Shown one piece after another: positions 48,530 through 56,960 of a stretch of DNA of 64,000 bases. Position 1 is the first letter of the stretch, and the number at the start of each line of letters is the position of its first letter. The position numbers and the translations under genes were made by a program. Below the pieces are notes generated by a model, which saw nothing but the letters and a program-made list of their open reading frames with translations, made no database searches and had not been told where the DNA came from. This stretch comes from Pseudomonas fragi (GTDB lineage Bacteria > Pseudomonadota > Gammaproteobacteria > Pseudomonadales > Pseudomonadaceae): NCBI RefSeq assembly GCF_025426255.1, contig NZ_CP104861.1, positions 1,984,001 through 2,048,000 on the forward strand, in the 5' to 3' direction.

Positions 48530-48634
48530 AATCGAAATACTCGATAGCAGGCAGTAAAGGTAGTAAGAAGCGTTCGGCCAGCCTGAACTGACCGAACGCG
48601 ATACCTGTTGCGTTACATCAATTACAGGCCTGGA

Positions 48635-49126
48635 TCAGAGGGTTGGCACGTTGTCGAATACAACGGTGTATGCGGCGCTGAAGTCGCCCGACACGCCATT
48701 GCCAGGCGCTGCAGGAGTGATTACCAGATCAGCCGAGGTGCCTGCAGTGGCTATAGTGCCGCTGGCGAGTACTTGCTGCGGAGCAGCAGTCAGTGTTGTA
48801 CCGTTGAAGGTGGTGGTCAGTGCAATGTTGTTGGCGGCAGTACCATTGGACAGCGCGACTGGACCGCCATCGATATAGGCCTTGATCGAACCGGCGGTGT
48901 TCTTGATGTTGTATGACTGGCGCAGGGTAGACAACAGACCTGTTTGCAGGTTGTAGTTCATCACTTCGGCCCTGCCGAAGTCAGGGTTTACCGGCAAGAC
49001 GTGGAACACTTCGGTTGGAATAGAAGCCGTGATGTTGATAGCGGTGGTGGCATCATTTGCAGCCCATGCACTTGAAGAACCGATAGCCAGGGTGACGAGG
49101 GAAGTTGCGATTGCTTTCTTGAACAT
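48635..49126 (-). CDS. CS1/Cbl-type major pilin
   Basis: This 163-residue protein has a signal peptide (about 1-22, cut after SAWA) and the mature N terminus ANDATTAINITASIPTEVFHV, which supplies the donor strand in this pilus class. The rest is rich in Thr, Ala, Asn and Gly, as in CooA and CblA. It should form the pilus shaft. The ATG at 49126 follows CAGGT; a longer reading from 49276 is rejected because it lacks a signal peptide at its start. It is the first gene of the operon, so its promoter lies in 49127-49688. Confidence 0.9.
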   Translation of the reverse strand: MFKKAIATSLVTLAIGSSSAWAANDATTAINITASIPTEVFHVLPVNPDFGRAEVMNYNLQTGLLSTLRQSYNIKNTAGSIKAYIDGGPVALSNGTAANNIALTTTFNGTTLTAAPQQVLASGTIATAGTSADLVITPAAPGNGVSGDFSAAYTVVFDNVPTL

Positions 49127-49688
49127 GATTATTACCTGTTTATATGTGTTGAGGACGTGGTATTCCAGTCCTTCAGTGCTGAGCCGGAACTTTATAGTGG
49201 CCGGTTGTCGATGCGTTGAATGCTTGGCCGTCTGCAAGATTGTCTTGGTTATCTTGTGAAGTAGGTGGGCTGTCAAAGCGAGGAGAAGTATTGCTTGATC
49301 GCATTATGAATAACATAGCAAAGTCCTACTTGTTTTGTGGTTTTATGCCTTCAGTTTTGAAGGGGATTTCCTACGTCATGTAGCGCTGTGTTTTCTACTG
49401 CGAGGACTGATTATCACGTGATTGGCTGTTTCTACTTTAAAGGTCAAGCTGGAGGGGTACTTTTTCTATTTTTATGTAAGCCATATTTTCAGGTGTTGTG
49501 TGAGATGTATCTCTGCTCGCTGTGTGAGCTGTGCGTTATTTTGGGTGATAAGTTATGTCCATATTTGGTTTGTAAGTTGTATCTTTCCTATTTTGGCTCT
49601 TATCTGTTTCAGTAGTTGTACAACGGTGTTTTAGTCACAATTTGAGTTATGGTTTAAGTTCTATTTTTCGCTTTGGGATGTCAGAAAA
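49127..49688. other. AT-rich divergent promoter region of pilus operon and padR-like gene
   Basis: This 562-base gap is clearly AT-richer than its surroundings, most of all 49290-49660, where T-rich tracts dominate the plus strand. No gene is supported. It should contain the pilin promoter (leftward) and the PadR-type promoter (rightward). The base bias suits binding by H-NS-like silencers (MvaT/MvaU in pseudomonads) and later acquisition of the pilus genes. Confidence 0.6.
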
Positions 49689-50234
49689 ATGAACGAGCAT
49701 TATTCTCAAGCTACAGACGCAGATAAACCCACTATTGTGGTCAGGAACTCGGCCCGTGAGCGTGCTGCACGTAACCCCCGGATTTTTGCATCAGGTGATT
49801 TGAAATTGTTATTGCTGGAGTTGATTGGCGAACATCCTCGTCATGGCTATGACCTGATCCAGCAAATTGAAGGGTTGTTCGACGGCGCCTACAGCCCCAG
49901 CCCCGGGGTGATATACCCGGCCTTGGCCTTTCTTGAGGCCGGGAAACTGGTAGAAGTTGCTATTGAGGGTGATAAAAAAAATTACAGCATTACCGGGACG
50001 GGACGTTTATATCTCGGCCAACAGGCGGTCGCCCTTAATGGTGTGCATATGCGTATTGAAGTCAGCCGACGTTCGTTGTTGGGCCAGGAACGGCCGGCAG
50101 AGATTCATGAGGCGATGCACAACCTGCGTCACGCGCTGCAATTGCACCAGAGGTATTGGAGCCCGGTAGAGATCCAGCGCGTACATGATCTGCTCAACAA
50201 CACTGCCAGAGCCATTGTGGATGGGGATGGATAA
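49689..50234 (+). CDS. PadR-family transcriptional regulator
   Basis: This 181-residue protein has a polar N-terminal extension (about 1-35) and then the PadR winged helix: DLKLLLLELIGEHPRHGYDLI and SPGVIYPALAFLEAGKLVEV (about 37-105). A C-terminal dimerisation helix region follows. PadR proteins are usually repressors released by a small ligand. It sits between the divergent pilus operon and the downstream beta-oxidation operon, so either could be its target. Confidence 0.9.
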   Translation: MNEHYSQATDADKPTIVVRNSARERAARNPRIFASGDLKLLLLELIGEHPRHGYDLIQQIEGLFDGAYSPSPGVIYPALAFLEAGKLVEVAIEGDKKNYSITGTGRLYLGQQAVALNGVHMRIEVSRRSLLGQERPAEIHEAMHNLRHALQLHQRYWSPVEIQRVHDLLNNTARAIVDGDG

Positions 50235-50250
50235 CCAAGACTGGATACCC

Positions 50251-50400
50251 TGTAGCAGTTGACTCGCGAAGCGAGGCTACGTCCGGCTGCGTAGCAGTCG
50301 TAAAACCATTCAGTTTGGGTGTTTCAGATACATCGCGCTGACCGGGTTTGCGACTGCTGCGCAGCCGGACGTAGCCTCGTTCTACTCGTCAACTGCTACA
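50251..50400. repeat. large REP-type inverted repeat between padR-like gene and beta-oxidation operon
   Basis: Left arm 50251-50306 (TGTAGCAGTTGACTCGCGAA..) and right arm 50346-50400 (..TCGTCAACTGCTACA) are inverted copies of about 55 bases with a few mismatches and a spacer of about 39 bases. The core CGAGGCTACGTCCGGCTGCG differs from the other families in the window. It separates the regulator's transcript from the catabolic operon. Confidence 0.88.
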
Positions 50401-50500
50401 GGGGGGTGCAGCTCCTGCAAGCTTTAGTCTCAACGGACGATGAGCCACCCCCGGCGCGTTCCCATACTGCTCCCATGCCTTTGCCAACCCGGGAGCACAT

Positions 50501-51265
50501 GTGAACAGCGCAACTCATACCGCATTTCACACCAGTATCGACGCAGGCGTCGCTGAACTGGTGATCGACAGGCCGCCAGTCAATGCCCTCAACAGCCAGG
50601 AGTGGCTGGACCTGGCGCACACCCTCGAAGCGCTTGGCCTGGACCCTGAGGTGCGAGTGATCGTGATCCGGGCCGAAGGCCGCGGCTTTTGTGCAGGTGT
50701 CGATATCAAGGAACTGGACGCTCACCCGGAACTGATCGTCAAGGTCAACGCGGGCAACTACGCCACTTTCAAGGCTGTGCATCGCAACCCGGTGCCGGTC
50801 ATCGTCGCAGTCCATGGCTTTGTGCTGGGTGGCGGGATTGGCATTACCGGTGCCGCCGATATTGTCGTGGCTTCCGACTGCGCCACCTTTGCCCTGCCGG
50901 AAGTCGACCGTGGCGCCATGGGCGGCGGTGCGCATTTGCAGCGTTTGTTTCCGGTGCAAAAAGTCCGCTATCTGTTCTTTACCGGCGACAAGATTGGCGC
51001 AGTTGAAGCGCAGCAGTACGGCTTTATCGAGCGCGTGGTGCCCCGTGAGCAACTGCGCGAAACCGCGCTGCAAATCGCTCACAAGATCGCAGCGAAAAGC
51101 CCGGCCATGATCCGCATCGCCAAAGAAGCGTTGAACGGCATCGAAGACGGCAACCTTGAAGACAAATACCGCTGGGAACAGGGCTTTACCCTGCAGGCCT
51201 ATACCAGTGCGGACTCCGCCGAAACTCGCCGCGCGTTCGTTGAAAAACGCGACGCCAGGTTCTGA
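50501..51265 (+). CDS. enoyl-CoA hydratase/isomerase family protein, EchA20-like
   Basis: This 254-residue crotonase-fold enzyme has the segments PPVNALNS (about 25), RAEGRGFCAGVDIKE (about 63, oxyanion hole), GFVLGGGIGITG (about 107, second oxyanion segment) and LPEVDRGAMGGGAHLQRLFP (about 132). FTGDKIG and YRWEQGFTLQ follow. These details recall EchA20, which opens the last steroid ring by hydrolysis, more than a generic hydratase; this is memory-based. It starts with GTG after GGGAG and leads the operon. Confidence 0.86.
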   Translation: MNSATHTAFHTSIDAGVAELVIDRPPVNALNSQEWLDLAHTLEALGLDPEVRVIVIRAEGRGFCAGVDIKELDAHPELIVKVNAGNYATFKAVHRNPVPVIVAVHGFVLGGGIGITGAADIVVASDCATFALPEVDRGAMGGGAHLQRLFPVQKVRYLFFTGDKIGAVEAQQYGFIERVVPREQLRETALQIAHKIAAKSPAMIRIAKEALNGIEDGNLEDKYRWEQGFTLQAYTSADSAETRRAFVEKRDARF

Positions 51266-51275
51266 GGAGCCGACC

Positions 51276-52430
51276 ATGGAACTGACTTACTCGCCCAAGC
51301 AAAAGGCCTTCCGTCAGGAGGTCCGGCAATGGCTGGCGGCGAACCTGCCGCCTGAGCCGCTGGCCAGCTACGATACCCGCGAAGGCTTTGAACAGCATCG
51401 CCAGTGGGAAGCCAAGTTGTTCGAAAGTCGCCTGTCGATGGTGATGTGGCCTACCGAGTTGGGTGGACGCGGCTGCGATCTGATTGAGTGGCTGATTTTC
51501 GAAGAAGAATATTACGGTGCTGGCGCGCCGATGCGGGTCAACCAGAACGGCCAGTTATTGCTCGGCCCGACCCTGATGGAGTTTGGCACCGAGGCACAGA
51601 AAAAACGCTTTCTGCCACGCATGGCGGCCAGCGCCGACATGTGGGCCCAAGGCTGGTCCGAACCCAACGCTGGTTCCGACATGGCCGCGATCACCAGCAA
51701 GGCCACCCGCGATGGCGACGGCTACCTGCTCAACGGCCAGAAAACCTGGTCGACCCGAGCCATCTTTGCCGATTGGTTGTTTGGCCTGTTTCGCAGCGAT
51801 CCAGCTTCAAGCCGTCACCACGGATTGTCGTTTGTGATGGTGCCGCTCAACGCGCCGGGGGTCACAGTGCGCCCGATCAAGGCCTTGAACGGCAAGGATG
51901 CGTTCGCCGAAGTGTTCTTCGATGACGTGCGCATTCCCCTGGAAAATCGCATCGGCGATGAAGGGCAGGGCTGGCATGTGGCAATGGCCACCGCCGGTTT
52001 TGAGCGTGGTTTGCTACTGCGCTCCCCGGCGCGCTTTCAGTACACGGCGCGCAAGTTGGTGGAGTTGTACCAGGCCAACCGCGCCAGTGCCGACCGTGAC
52101 TCGAGCTTGGGCGACGCGGTGTGCAAGGCTTGGATGGATGCGCAAGCCTACGCCTTGTCCGCCTATCACACCGTGGGCCGCCTGAGCCGTGGAGCGCAGA
52201 TTGGCGCCGAGTCGAGCACCAACAAAATCATCTGGTCGGAACTCGATTTGCGCATGCACGAAACCGCCATGCGCATCCTGGGTGCCAGTGGCGAGTTGAC
52301 CGGTAAATCGGCAGACGGCCACGACTGGCTGGAAGGTTTTCTGTTTGCTCAGGCCGGGCCCATCTACGCCGGTACTAACGAGATCCAGCGCAATATCATT
52401 GCCGAGCGCATGCTCGGTCTGCCGAAGTGA
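51276..52430 (+). CDS. acyl-CoA dehydrogenase, FadE31-like (NEIQR subunit)
   Basis: This 384-residue flavoenzyme has MWAQGWSEPNAGSDMAAI (about 125), NGQKTWSTRA (about 158), FAEVFFDDVRIP (about 208), FERGLLLRSPARFQYTARKL (about 245) and ends AGTNEIQRNIIAERMLGLP. It recalls FadE31 of the steroid C/D-ring pathway by its LRSPARF segment and N-terminal AANLPPEPLASYDTREGFEQHR. Ten bases separate it from the preceding gene, with GAGGAG before the ATG. It is probably the catalytic partner of the next gene product. Confidence 0.9.
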   Translation: MELTYSPKQKAFRQEVRQWLAANLPPEPLASYDTREGFEQHRQWEAKLFESRLSMVMWPTELGGRGCDLIEWLIFEEEYYGAGAPMRVNQNGQLLLGPTLMEFGTEAQKKRFLPRMAASADMWAQGWSEPNAGSDMAAITSKATRDGDGYLLNGQKTWSTRAIFADWLFGLFRSDPASSRHHGLSFVMVPLNAPGVTVRPIKALNGKDAFAEVFFDDVRIPLENRIGDEGQGWHVAMATAGFERGLLLRSPARFQYTARKLVELYQANRASADRDSSLGDAVCKAWMDAQAYALSAYHTVGRLSRGAQIGAESSTNKIIWSELDLRMHETAMRILGASGELTGKSADGHDWLEGFLFAQAGPIYAGTNEIQRNIIAERMLGLPK

Positions 52431-52438
52431 GGCCGGGG

Positions 52439-53497
52439 ATGGACTTTACCTTTACCGATGACCAGCAAACTTTTCGCGAAGCCATCAGCCGCTTTTTGAT
52501 GACCGAAGCCGCGCCGGAAATGCTTCGTGAAATCTGGGAAACCGACGTCGGCCGCTCTCCGGATTTGCGTAACAAGATTGCCGAGCAAGGCCTTACCGCG
52601 TTGTCGATTCCTGAGGCCTTTGGTGGCCTGGGCATGGACGATGTGGCCTGGGCCTTGATGACCCAGGAGCTAGGTTACTACGCCATTCCCGATTCGCTGG
52701 CCGACACCGCCTATGTTGCCAGCGCCCTGATCGCCGGCTTGCCCCACAGCGTTGCCCAGCGCGGCGAATGGCTGGAGCGCATTGCCGACGGCAGCTTGCG
52801 GGTCGCCATCGGCCACCCGGTCAATCCGCTGGTGGCTGACGCCGGTCATGCCGACCTGTTGCTGTTGGCCCACGGCGATGAAGTCCATGCAGTACCGCGT
52901 AGCCAGGTGGATGTGCAAGGGCACGGCAGCCTGGATGCCTCGCGCCGTCTGGCGCAGGTCAGCTGGCAACCGAGTGCTGCGACCCTGGTGGCGCAGGGCG
53001 AGCAGGGCCGCGAGCTGTGGGCGCAGACCCTCAACCGTGGCGCACTGTCGGTAGCTGGGCAACTGCTCGGGCTGGCTCAGCGCATGCTCGATCTGTCGGT
53101 GGACTACGCCGCCCAGCGCAAGCAGTTCGGCAAGCCGATCGGCAGTTTTCAGGCGGTCAAGCATCACCTGGCTGACGTCGCCACTCAGCTGGAATTCGCC
53201 AAACCGGTGCTGTACCGCGCCGCTTATGCCTTGGCGCACAACGAACCGAATGCCGGGGTGTGGGTGTCCCAAGCGCGTCTGGCCAGTTGCGAAGCCAGCT
53301 GGCTGGCGGCTCGCCACGGCATTCAGGTGCATGGCGCGATGGGTTACACCTGGGAAGTCGATCTGCAAATGTTTATGAAACGCGCCTGGGCACTGGACAA
53401 CGCCTGGGGCGACCGTGCGCTGCACAAGACCCGTGTGGCCGAGTATGTATTGAGTGGCGCGGCGCCTTTGGGCCCCGGCTACACGTTTGAGGATTGA
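52439..53497 (+). CDS. acyl-CoA dehydrogenase, FadE32-like partner subunit
   Basis: This 352-residue protein starts MDFTFTDDQQTFREAISRFL, keeps the core YAAQRKQFGKPIGSFQAVKH (about 222) and ends with IQVHGAMGYTWEVDLQMFMKRA, lacking the NEIQR motif. This complements its neighbour and fits a heteromeric dehydrogenase. The ATG at 52439 follows TGAGGCCGGGG; a GTG at 52427 overlapping the previous stop is less likely. Confidence 0.88.
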   Translation: MDFTFTDDQQTFREAISRFLMTEAAPEMLREIWETDVGRSPDLRNKIAEQGLTALSIPEAFGGLGMDDVAWALMTQELGYYAIPDSLADTAYVASALIAGLPHSVAQRGEWLERIADGSLRVAIGHPVNPLVADAGHADLLLLAHGDEVHAVPRSQVDVQGHGSLDASRRLAQVSWQPSAATLVAQGEQGRELWAQTLNRGALSVAGQLLGLAQRMLDLSVDYAAQRKQFGKPIGSFQAVKHHLADVATQLEFAKPVLYRAAYALAHNEPNAGVWVSQARLASCEASWLAARHGIQVHGAMGYTWEVDLQMFMKRAWALDNAWGDRALHKTRVAEYVLSGAAPLGPGYTFED

Positions 53498-53500
53498 CTG

Positions 53501-54652
53501 ATGCCCGAAGCCTATATTGTGGACGCGTTGCGCAGCCCTACCGGCAAGCGCAAGGGTGGTCTGGCCCATGTCCATGCGATTGATCTGGGCGCCCATGTGC
53601 TCAAGGCGTTGGTAGAGCGTAACCAGATCCCGGCCGACGAATACGACGACGTGATCTTTGGCTGCGTTGATACCATCGGCTCTCAGGCAGGGGATATCGC
53701 CCGCACCAGCTGGCTGGCCGCCGGTTTGCCGCTCAACGTTCCCGGCACCACCATTGACCGCCAGTGCGGCTCATCGCAGCAGGCGCTGCACTTTGCCGCG
53801 CAAGCGGTGATGAGTGGTACCCAGGATGTGATCGCCGTCGGCGGTGTTCAGACCATGACCCAGATCCCGATTTCCTCGGCGATGCTGGCCGGCCAACCGC
53901 TGGGGTTCAGCGATCCGTTCTCGGGCAGCAAAGGCTGGAAAGCGCGTTTTGGCGACCAGCCAGTGAACCAGTTCTATGCCGCTCAGCGTATCGCCGATCA
54001 CTGGAATATCAGCCGCCAGCAGATGGAAGCGTACGCTCTGGAAAGCCATCGCCGGGCACTGGATGCCATGGCCAGCCGCCGCTTCGTTAATGAAATTGTG
54101 CCCTGTGAAGGGGTGTGGGATGACGAAACTCCGCGCCATACCAGCCTGGCAAAAATGGCCGAGCTGGAACCGGTGTCCGCTGAATTCCCTTCGATCACTG
54201 CCGCCGTTTCCAGTCAGACCTGCGATGCCTCGGCCGCGATGTTGGTGGTTTCTGCTGCGGCACTCAAACGCTACAACCTGACGCCACGGGCGCGGATTCA
54301 TCACCTCTCGGTAATGGGCGACGACCCGATCTGGCATCTCACCGCACCGATAGCCGCGACCCGGGCCGCACTGAAAAAAGCCGGCATGAGCATACGGGAT
54401 ATCGACCTGGTCGAGATCAACGAAGCCTTCGCCTCGGTAGTCATGGCCTGGGCCAAGGAGCTGGATTATGACCCGGCCAGGACCAATGCCAACGGCGGCG
54501 CCATTGCCCTTGGCCATCCACTGGGTGCCAGCGGGGCACGATTGATGACCAGCCTGCTTAACCAGCTTGAGCAAAGCGGTGGCCGCTATGGCTTGCAGAC
54601 CATGTGCGAAGGCGGTGGGCAAGCCAACGTGACGATTATTGAGCGCCTCTAG
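53501..54652 (+). CDS. thiolase, FadA6-like
   Basis: This 383-residue thiolase splits 3-ketoacyl-CoA with CoA. The nucleophile Cys is in DRQCGSSQQA (about 89), with NEAFASVVMAW (about 308), GHPLGASG (about 339) and the second Cys in TMCEGGGQANVTIIERL at the C terminus. SWLAAGLP, QIPISSAM and GGRYGLQTMCEGGG closely recall FadA6 of steroid degradation, from memory. It starts three bases after the preceding stop, so it is in the same operon. Confidence 0.92.
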   Translation: MPEAYIVDALRSPTGKRKGGLAHVHAIDLGAHVLKALVERNQIPADEYDDVIFGCVDTIGSQAGDIARTSWLAAGLPLNVPGTTIDRQCGSSQQALHFAAQAVMSGTQDVIAVGGVQTMTQIPISSAMLAGQPLGFSDPFSGSKGWKARFGDQPVNQFYAAQRIADHWNISRQQMEAYALESHRRALDAMASRRFVNEIVPCEGVWDDETPRHTSLAKMAELEPVSAEFPSITAAVSSQTCDASAAMLVVSAAALKRYNLTPRARIHHLSVMGDDPIWHLTAPIAATRAALKKAGMSIRDIDLVEINEAFASVVMAWAKELDYDPARTNANGGAIALGHPLGASGARLMTSLLNQLEQSGGRYGLQTMCEGGGQANVTIIERL

Positions 54653-54662
54653 GAGCATTGAC

Positions 54663-55541
54663 ATGGCAATTTGTGCAGCACGTACCGTGATTATTACGGG
54701 CGCAGGCGGTGGTCTGGGTCGGGCCTATGCGTTGGCTTTCGCCGGGCAGGGCGCCAATGTGGTGGTCAACGATATCCGCCGCGAAGCCGCTGAAGAAGTG
54801 GTGGCTGAAATTCGCGAGGCGGGCGGGCAGGCTATCGCCAACGCCGATGACATCACCACTATCGCCACCGCGCAAAACATCGTCGATGCGGCCCTGGCGG
54901 CATTTGGCGAAGTGCATGTGTTGGTCAACAACGCCGGGATCCTGCGCGACCGGATGTTTATCAGCCTTGGCGAAGATGACTGGGATGCCGTGATGCGCGT
55001 GCACCTGAAGGGGCATTTTTGTCTGGCCAATATCCTGGGCAAACGCTGGCGCGATCTGGCCAAGGCCGGTCAGCCGGTGGCTGCGCGAATCATCAACACC
55101 AGTTCCGGTGCAGGCTTGCAGGGCTCGGTGGGGCAGTCCAACTACAGCGCCGCCAAAGGCGGAATTGCCGCGTTGACCCTGGTGCAGGCGGCAGAGCTGG
55201 CGCGTTACGGCGTGACCGCCAATGCCTTGGCTCCGGCGGCGCGTACCTCGATGACCGAAAGCGCGATGCCGGACGTGGTGAAAAAGCCAGAAGACGGAGG
55301 CTTCGATGCCTGGGCCCCGGAAAACGTCGCACCGCTGGTGGTGTGGCTGGGCAGTACTTTGTCGGGACATGTGAGCGGGCAAATCATCGAAAGCCAGGGC
55401 GGGCGACTGTCCCTTGGCGATGGTTGGCGCACCGGCGTGACCCGCGACAAGGGCGCGCAATGGCAGCCCGAAGAAGTGGGTGTGGCCATGGCCCAGATTC
55501 TCGCCGAAGCCCCTGCACCGCAAAGGGTGTGGGGTAGCTGA
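54663..55541 (+). CDS. SDR family 3-hydroxyacyl-CoA dehydrogenase-like protein
   Basis: This 292-residue protein has the NAD-binding TGAGGGLGRAYAL (about 11), NNAG (about 88), the active Ser in NTSSGAGLQGSVGQ (about 144) and YSAAKGG (about 160). The long C-terminal part (PDVVKKPEDGGFDAWAPENV) is typical of peroxisomal-multifunctional-enzyme type (HSD17B4-like) dehydrogenases that oxidise 3-hydroxyacyl-CoAs. AGGAG precedes the ATG at 54663, 11 bases after the thiolase stop. Confidence 0.88.
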   Translation: MAICAARTVIITGAGGGLGRAYALAFAGQGANVVVNDIRREAAEEVVAEIREAGGQAIANADDITTIATAQNIVDAALAAFGEVHVLVNNAGILRDRMFISLGEDDWDAVMRVHLKGHFCLANILGKRWRDLAKAGQPVAARIINTSSGAGLQGSVGQSNYSAAKGGIAALTLVQAAELARYGVTANALAPAARTSMTESAMPDVVKKPEDGGFDAWAPENVAPLVVWLGSTLSGHVSGQIIESQGGRLSLGDGWRTGVTRDKGAQWQPEEVGVAMAQILAEAPAPQRVWGS

Positions 55542-55545
55542 AAGC

Positions 55546-55644
55546 ACAGGGATACTTCAAGTGTGGGAGCGAGCCTGCTCGCGAAGTCATTCGCGAGCAG
55601 GCTCGCTCCCACAAGGGGCTTGACCCGGAACAGAGTATCTACAA
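55546..55644. repeat. REP pair with conserved long flanks (copy B)
   Basis: Arms 55562-55585 and 55590-55613 are a perfect 24-base inverted pair around GTCA. The flanks CAGGGATACTTCAAG and AAGGGGCTTGACCCGGAACA then GAGTATCTACAA match copy A at 35931-36005 almost exactly. It lies inside the beta-oxidation gene run. Confidence 0.92.
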
Positions 55645-55685
55645 GAAGCGGACTTAGCCGTTTGTTATACAGAGAGAATTCAACC

Positions 55686-56471
55686 ATGAGACAAGCGCCC
55701 CCTTACGTACCCGGCCACCAGCTCCTGGCCGGCAAGTCGATTTTGATCACCGCCGCGGCTGGCGCAGGTATCGGTTATGCCGCGGCCAAACGCTGCGCCG
55801 AAGAAGGCTGCCGTGCCTTGATGATTTCCGATATCCACCCGCGTCGCCTCGAAGAGGCAGTCGAACGCCTCAAGGCTGAAACCGGGTTGCAGGCGGTATA
55901 CGGGCAACTGTGCAATGTCACCGTCGAAGCCGATGTACAAGCCCTGGTCGCGGCGGCTGAAGAAGCCTTGGGCGGGGTCGATGTGCTGATCAATAACGCA
56001 GGCCTCGGCGGTCAGGTACGCCTTACCGAAATGACCGATCAACAGTGGTCCTCGGTGTTGGATATCACTCTCACCGGCACTATGCGCATGACCCGCGCCA
56101 TGCTTCCACACATGGAGCGCCGTGGTGCCGGCGCCATCGTCAACAACGCCTCGGTACTGGGCTGGCGGGCGCAGAAAGAGCAGGCCCATTATGCCGCCGC
56201 CAAGGCCGGGGTCATGGCCCTGACCCGCTGCAGTGCGCTGGAAGCGGCCGAAAGCGGGGTACGAATCAACGCCGTGGCACCGTCCATTGCCTTGCACGAG
56301 TTCCTGAAAAAAGCCTCCAGCAGCGAACTGCTGGAACAACTCACCAGCCGCGAAGCCTTTGGCCGCGCCGCTGAGGTCTGGGAAGTGGCTAACGTCATGG
56401 TGTTCCTGGCCAGCGACTACGCCTCATACATGGTCGGCGAAGTGCTGCCTGTCAGCTCGCAACAAGCCTGA
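55686..56471 (+). CDS. SDR family oxidoreductase, IpdF-like
   Basis: This 261-residue SDR has an odd cofactor motif TAAAGAGIGYAAAKR (about 23), NNAGLGGQ (about 101), VNNASVLGWRAQ with the active Ser (about 153) and HYAAAKAGVMALTRC (about 168). AGHQLL-like start, the RAQKEQAHYAAAK block and the ending FLASDYASYMVGEVLPVSSQQ recall IpdF, an SDR of steroid C/D-ring degradation, very closely (memory-based). GAGAGAATT precedes the ATG at 55686. It may head a new transcript after the REP pair. Confidence 0.9.
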   Translation: MRQAPPYVPGHQLLAGKSILITAAAGAGIGYAAAKRCAEEGCRALMISDIHPRRLEEAVERLKAETGLQAVYGQLCNVTVEADVQALVAAAEEALGGVDVLINNAGLGGQVRLTEMTDQQWSSVLDITLTGTMRMTRAMLPHMERRGAGAIVNNASVLGWRAQKEQAHYAAAKAGVMALTRCSALEAAESGVRINAVAPSIALHEFLKKASSSELLEQLTSREAFGRAAEVWEVANVMVFLASDYASYMVGEVLPVSSQQA

Positions 56472-56481
56472 GGACCACCCC

Positions 56482-56952
56482 ATGAGTACGTTATTCAGCA
56501 GCGCCGAGCAGTTGCTCGCAGCGCAGGGGCAAGACCTTGGCCGCACCGACTGGCTGGTGCTGACCCAGGAGCGGATCAACCTGTTTGCCGAGGCCACGGG
56601 CGATCACCAGTGGATTCATGTCGACCCGGAACGTGCGGCCAAGGGGCCGTTCGGTGCCTGTATTGCCCACGGCTACCTGACCCTGTCCCTGGCCAATCTG
56701 TTTATGCCGCAACTGATGCAGTTCGAAAATCTGGCCATGGGCGTCAACTACGGCAGTGACCGGTTGCGTTTCCCGGCAGCGGTCAAGGTCGGTTCGCGGG
56801 TGCGTGGGCATGGCCAGGTCGTGCAGGTCGAGGCACTCGGCCAGGCCTTGCAGGTAGTGGTGCGGATCAGCGTCGAAATCGAGGGCAGCGAGCGCCCCGG
56901 CTGTGTGGTGGACACCATCAGCCGCTACACCTTCAACCCTCTTGAGAAGTGA
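56482..56952 (+). CDS. MaoC-family enoyl-CoA hydratase
   Basis: This 156-residue single hot-dog-fold protein has the hydratase motif [18 protein letters not shown] (about 35), holding the catalytic Asp and His, and [16 protein letters not shown] (about 55). MaoC enzymes add water to enoyl-CoA giving the R-hydroxyacyl-CoA. It lies 10 bases after the IpdF-like gene and 8 bases before a thiolase gene, one operon. Confidence 0.92.
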   Translation: MSTLFSSAEQLLAAQGQDLGRTDWLVLTQERINLFAEATGDHQWIHVDPERAAKGPFGACIAHGYLTLSLANLFMPQLMQFENLAMGVNYGSDRLRFPAAVKVGSRVRGHGQVVQVEALGQALQVVVRISVEIEGSERPGCVVDTISRYTFNPLEK

Positions 56953-56960
56953 GCCTGAGC

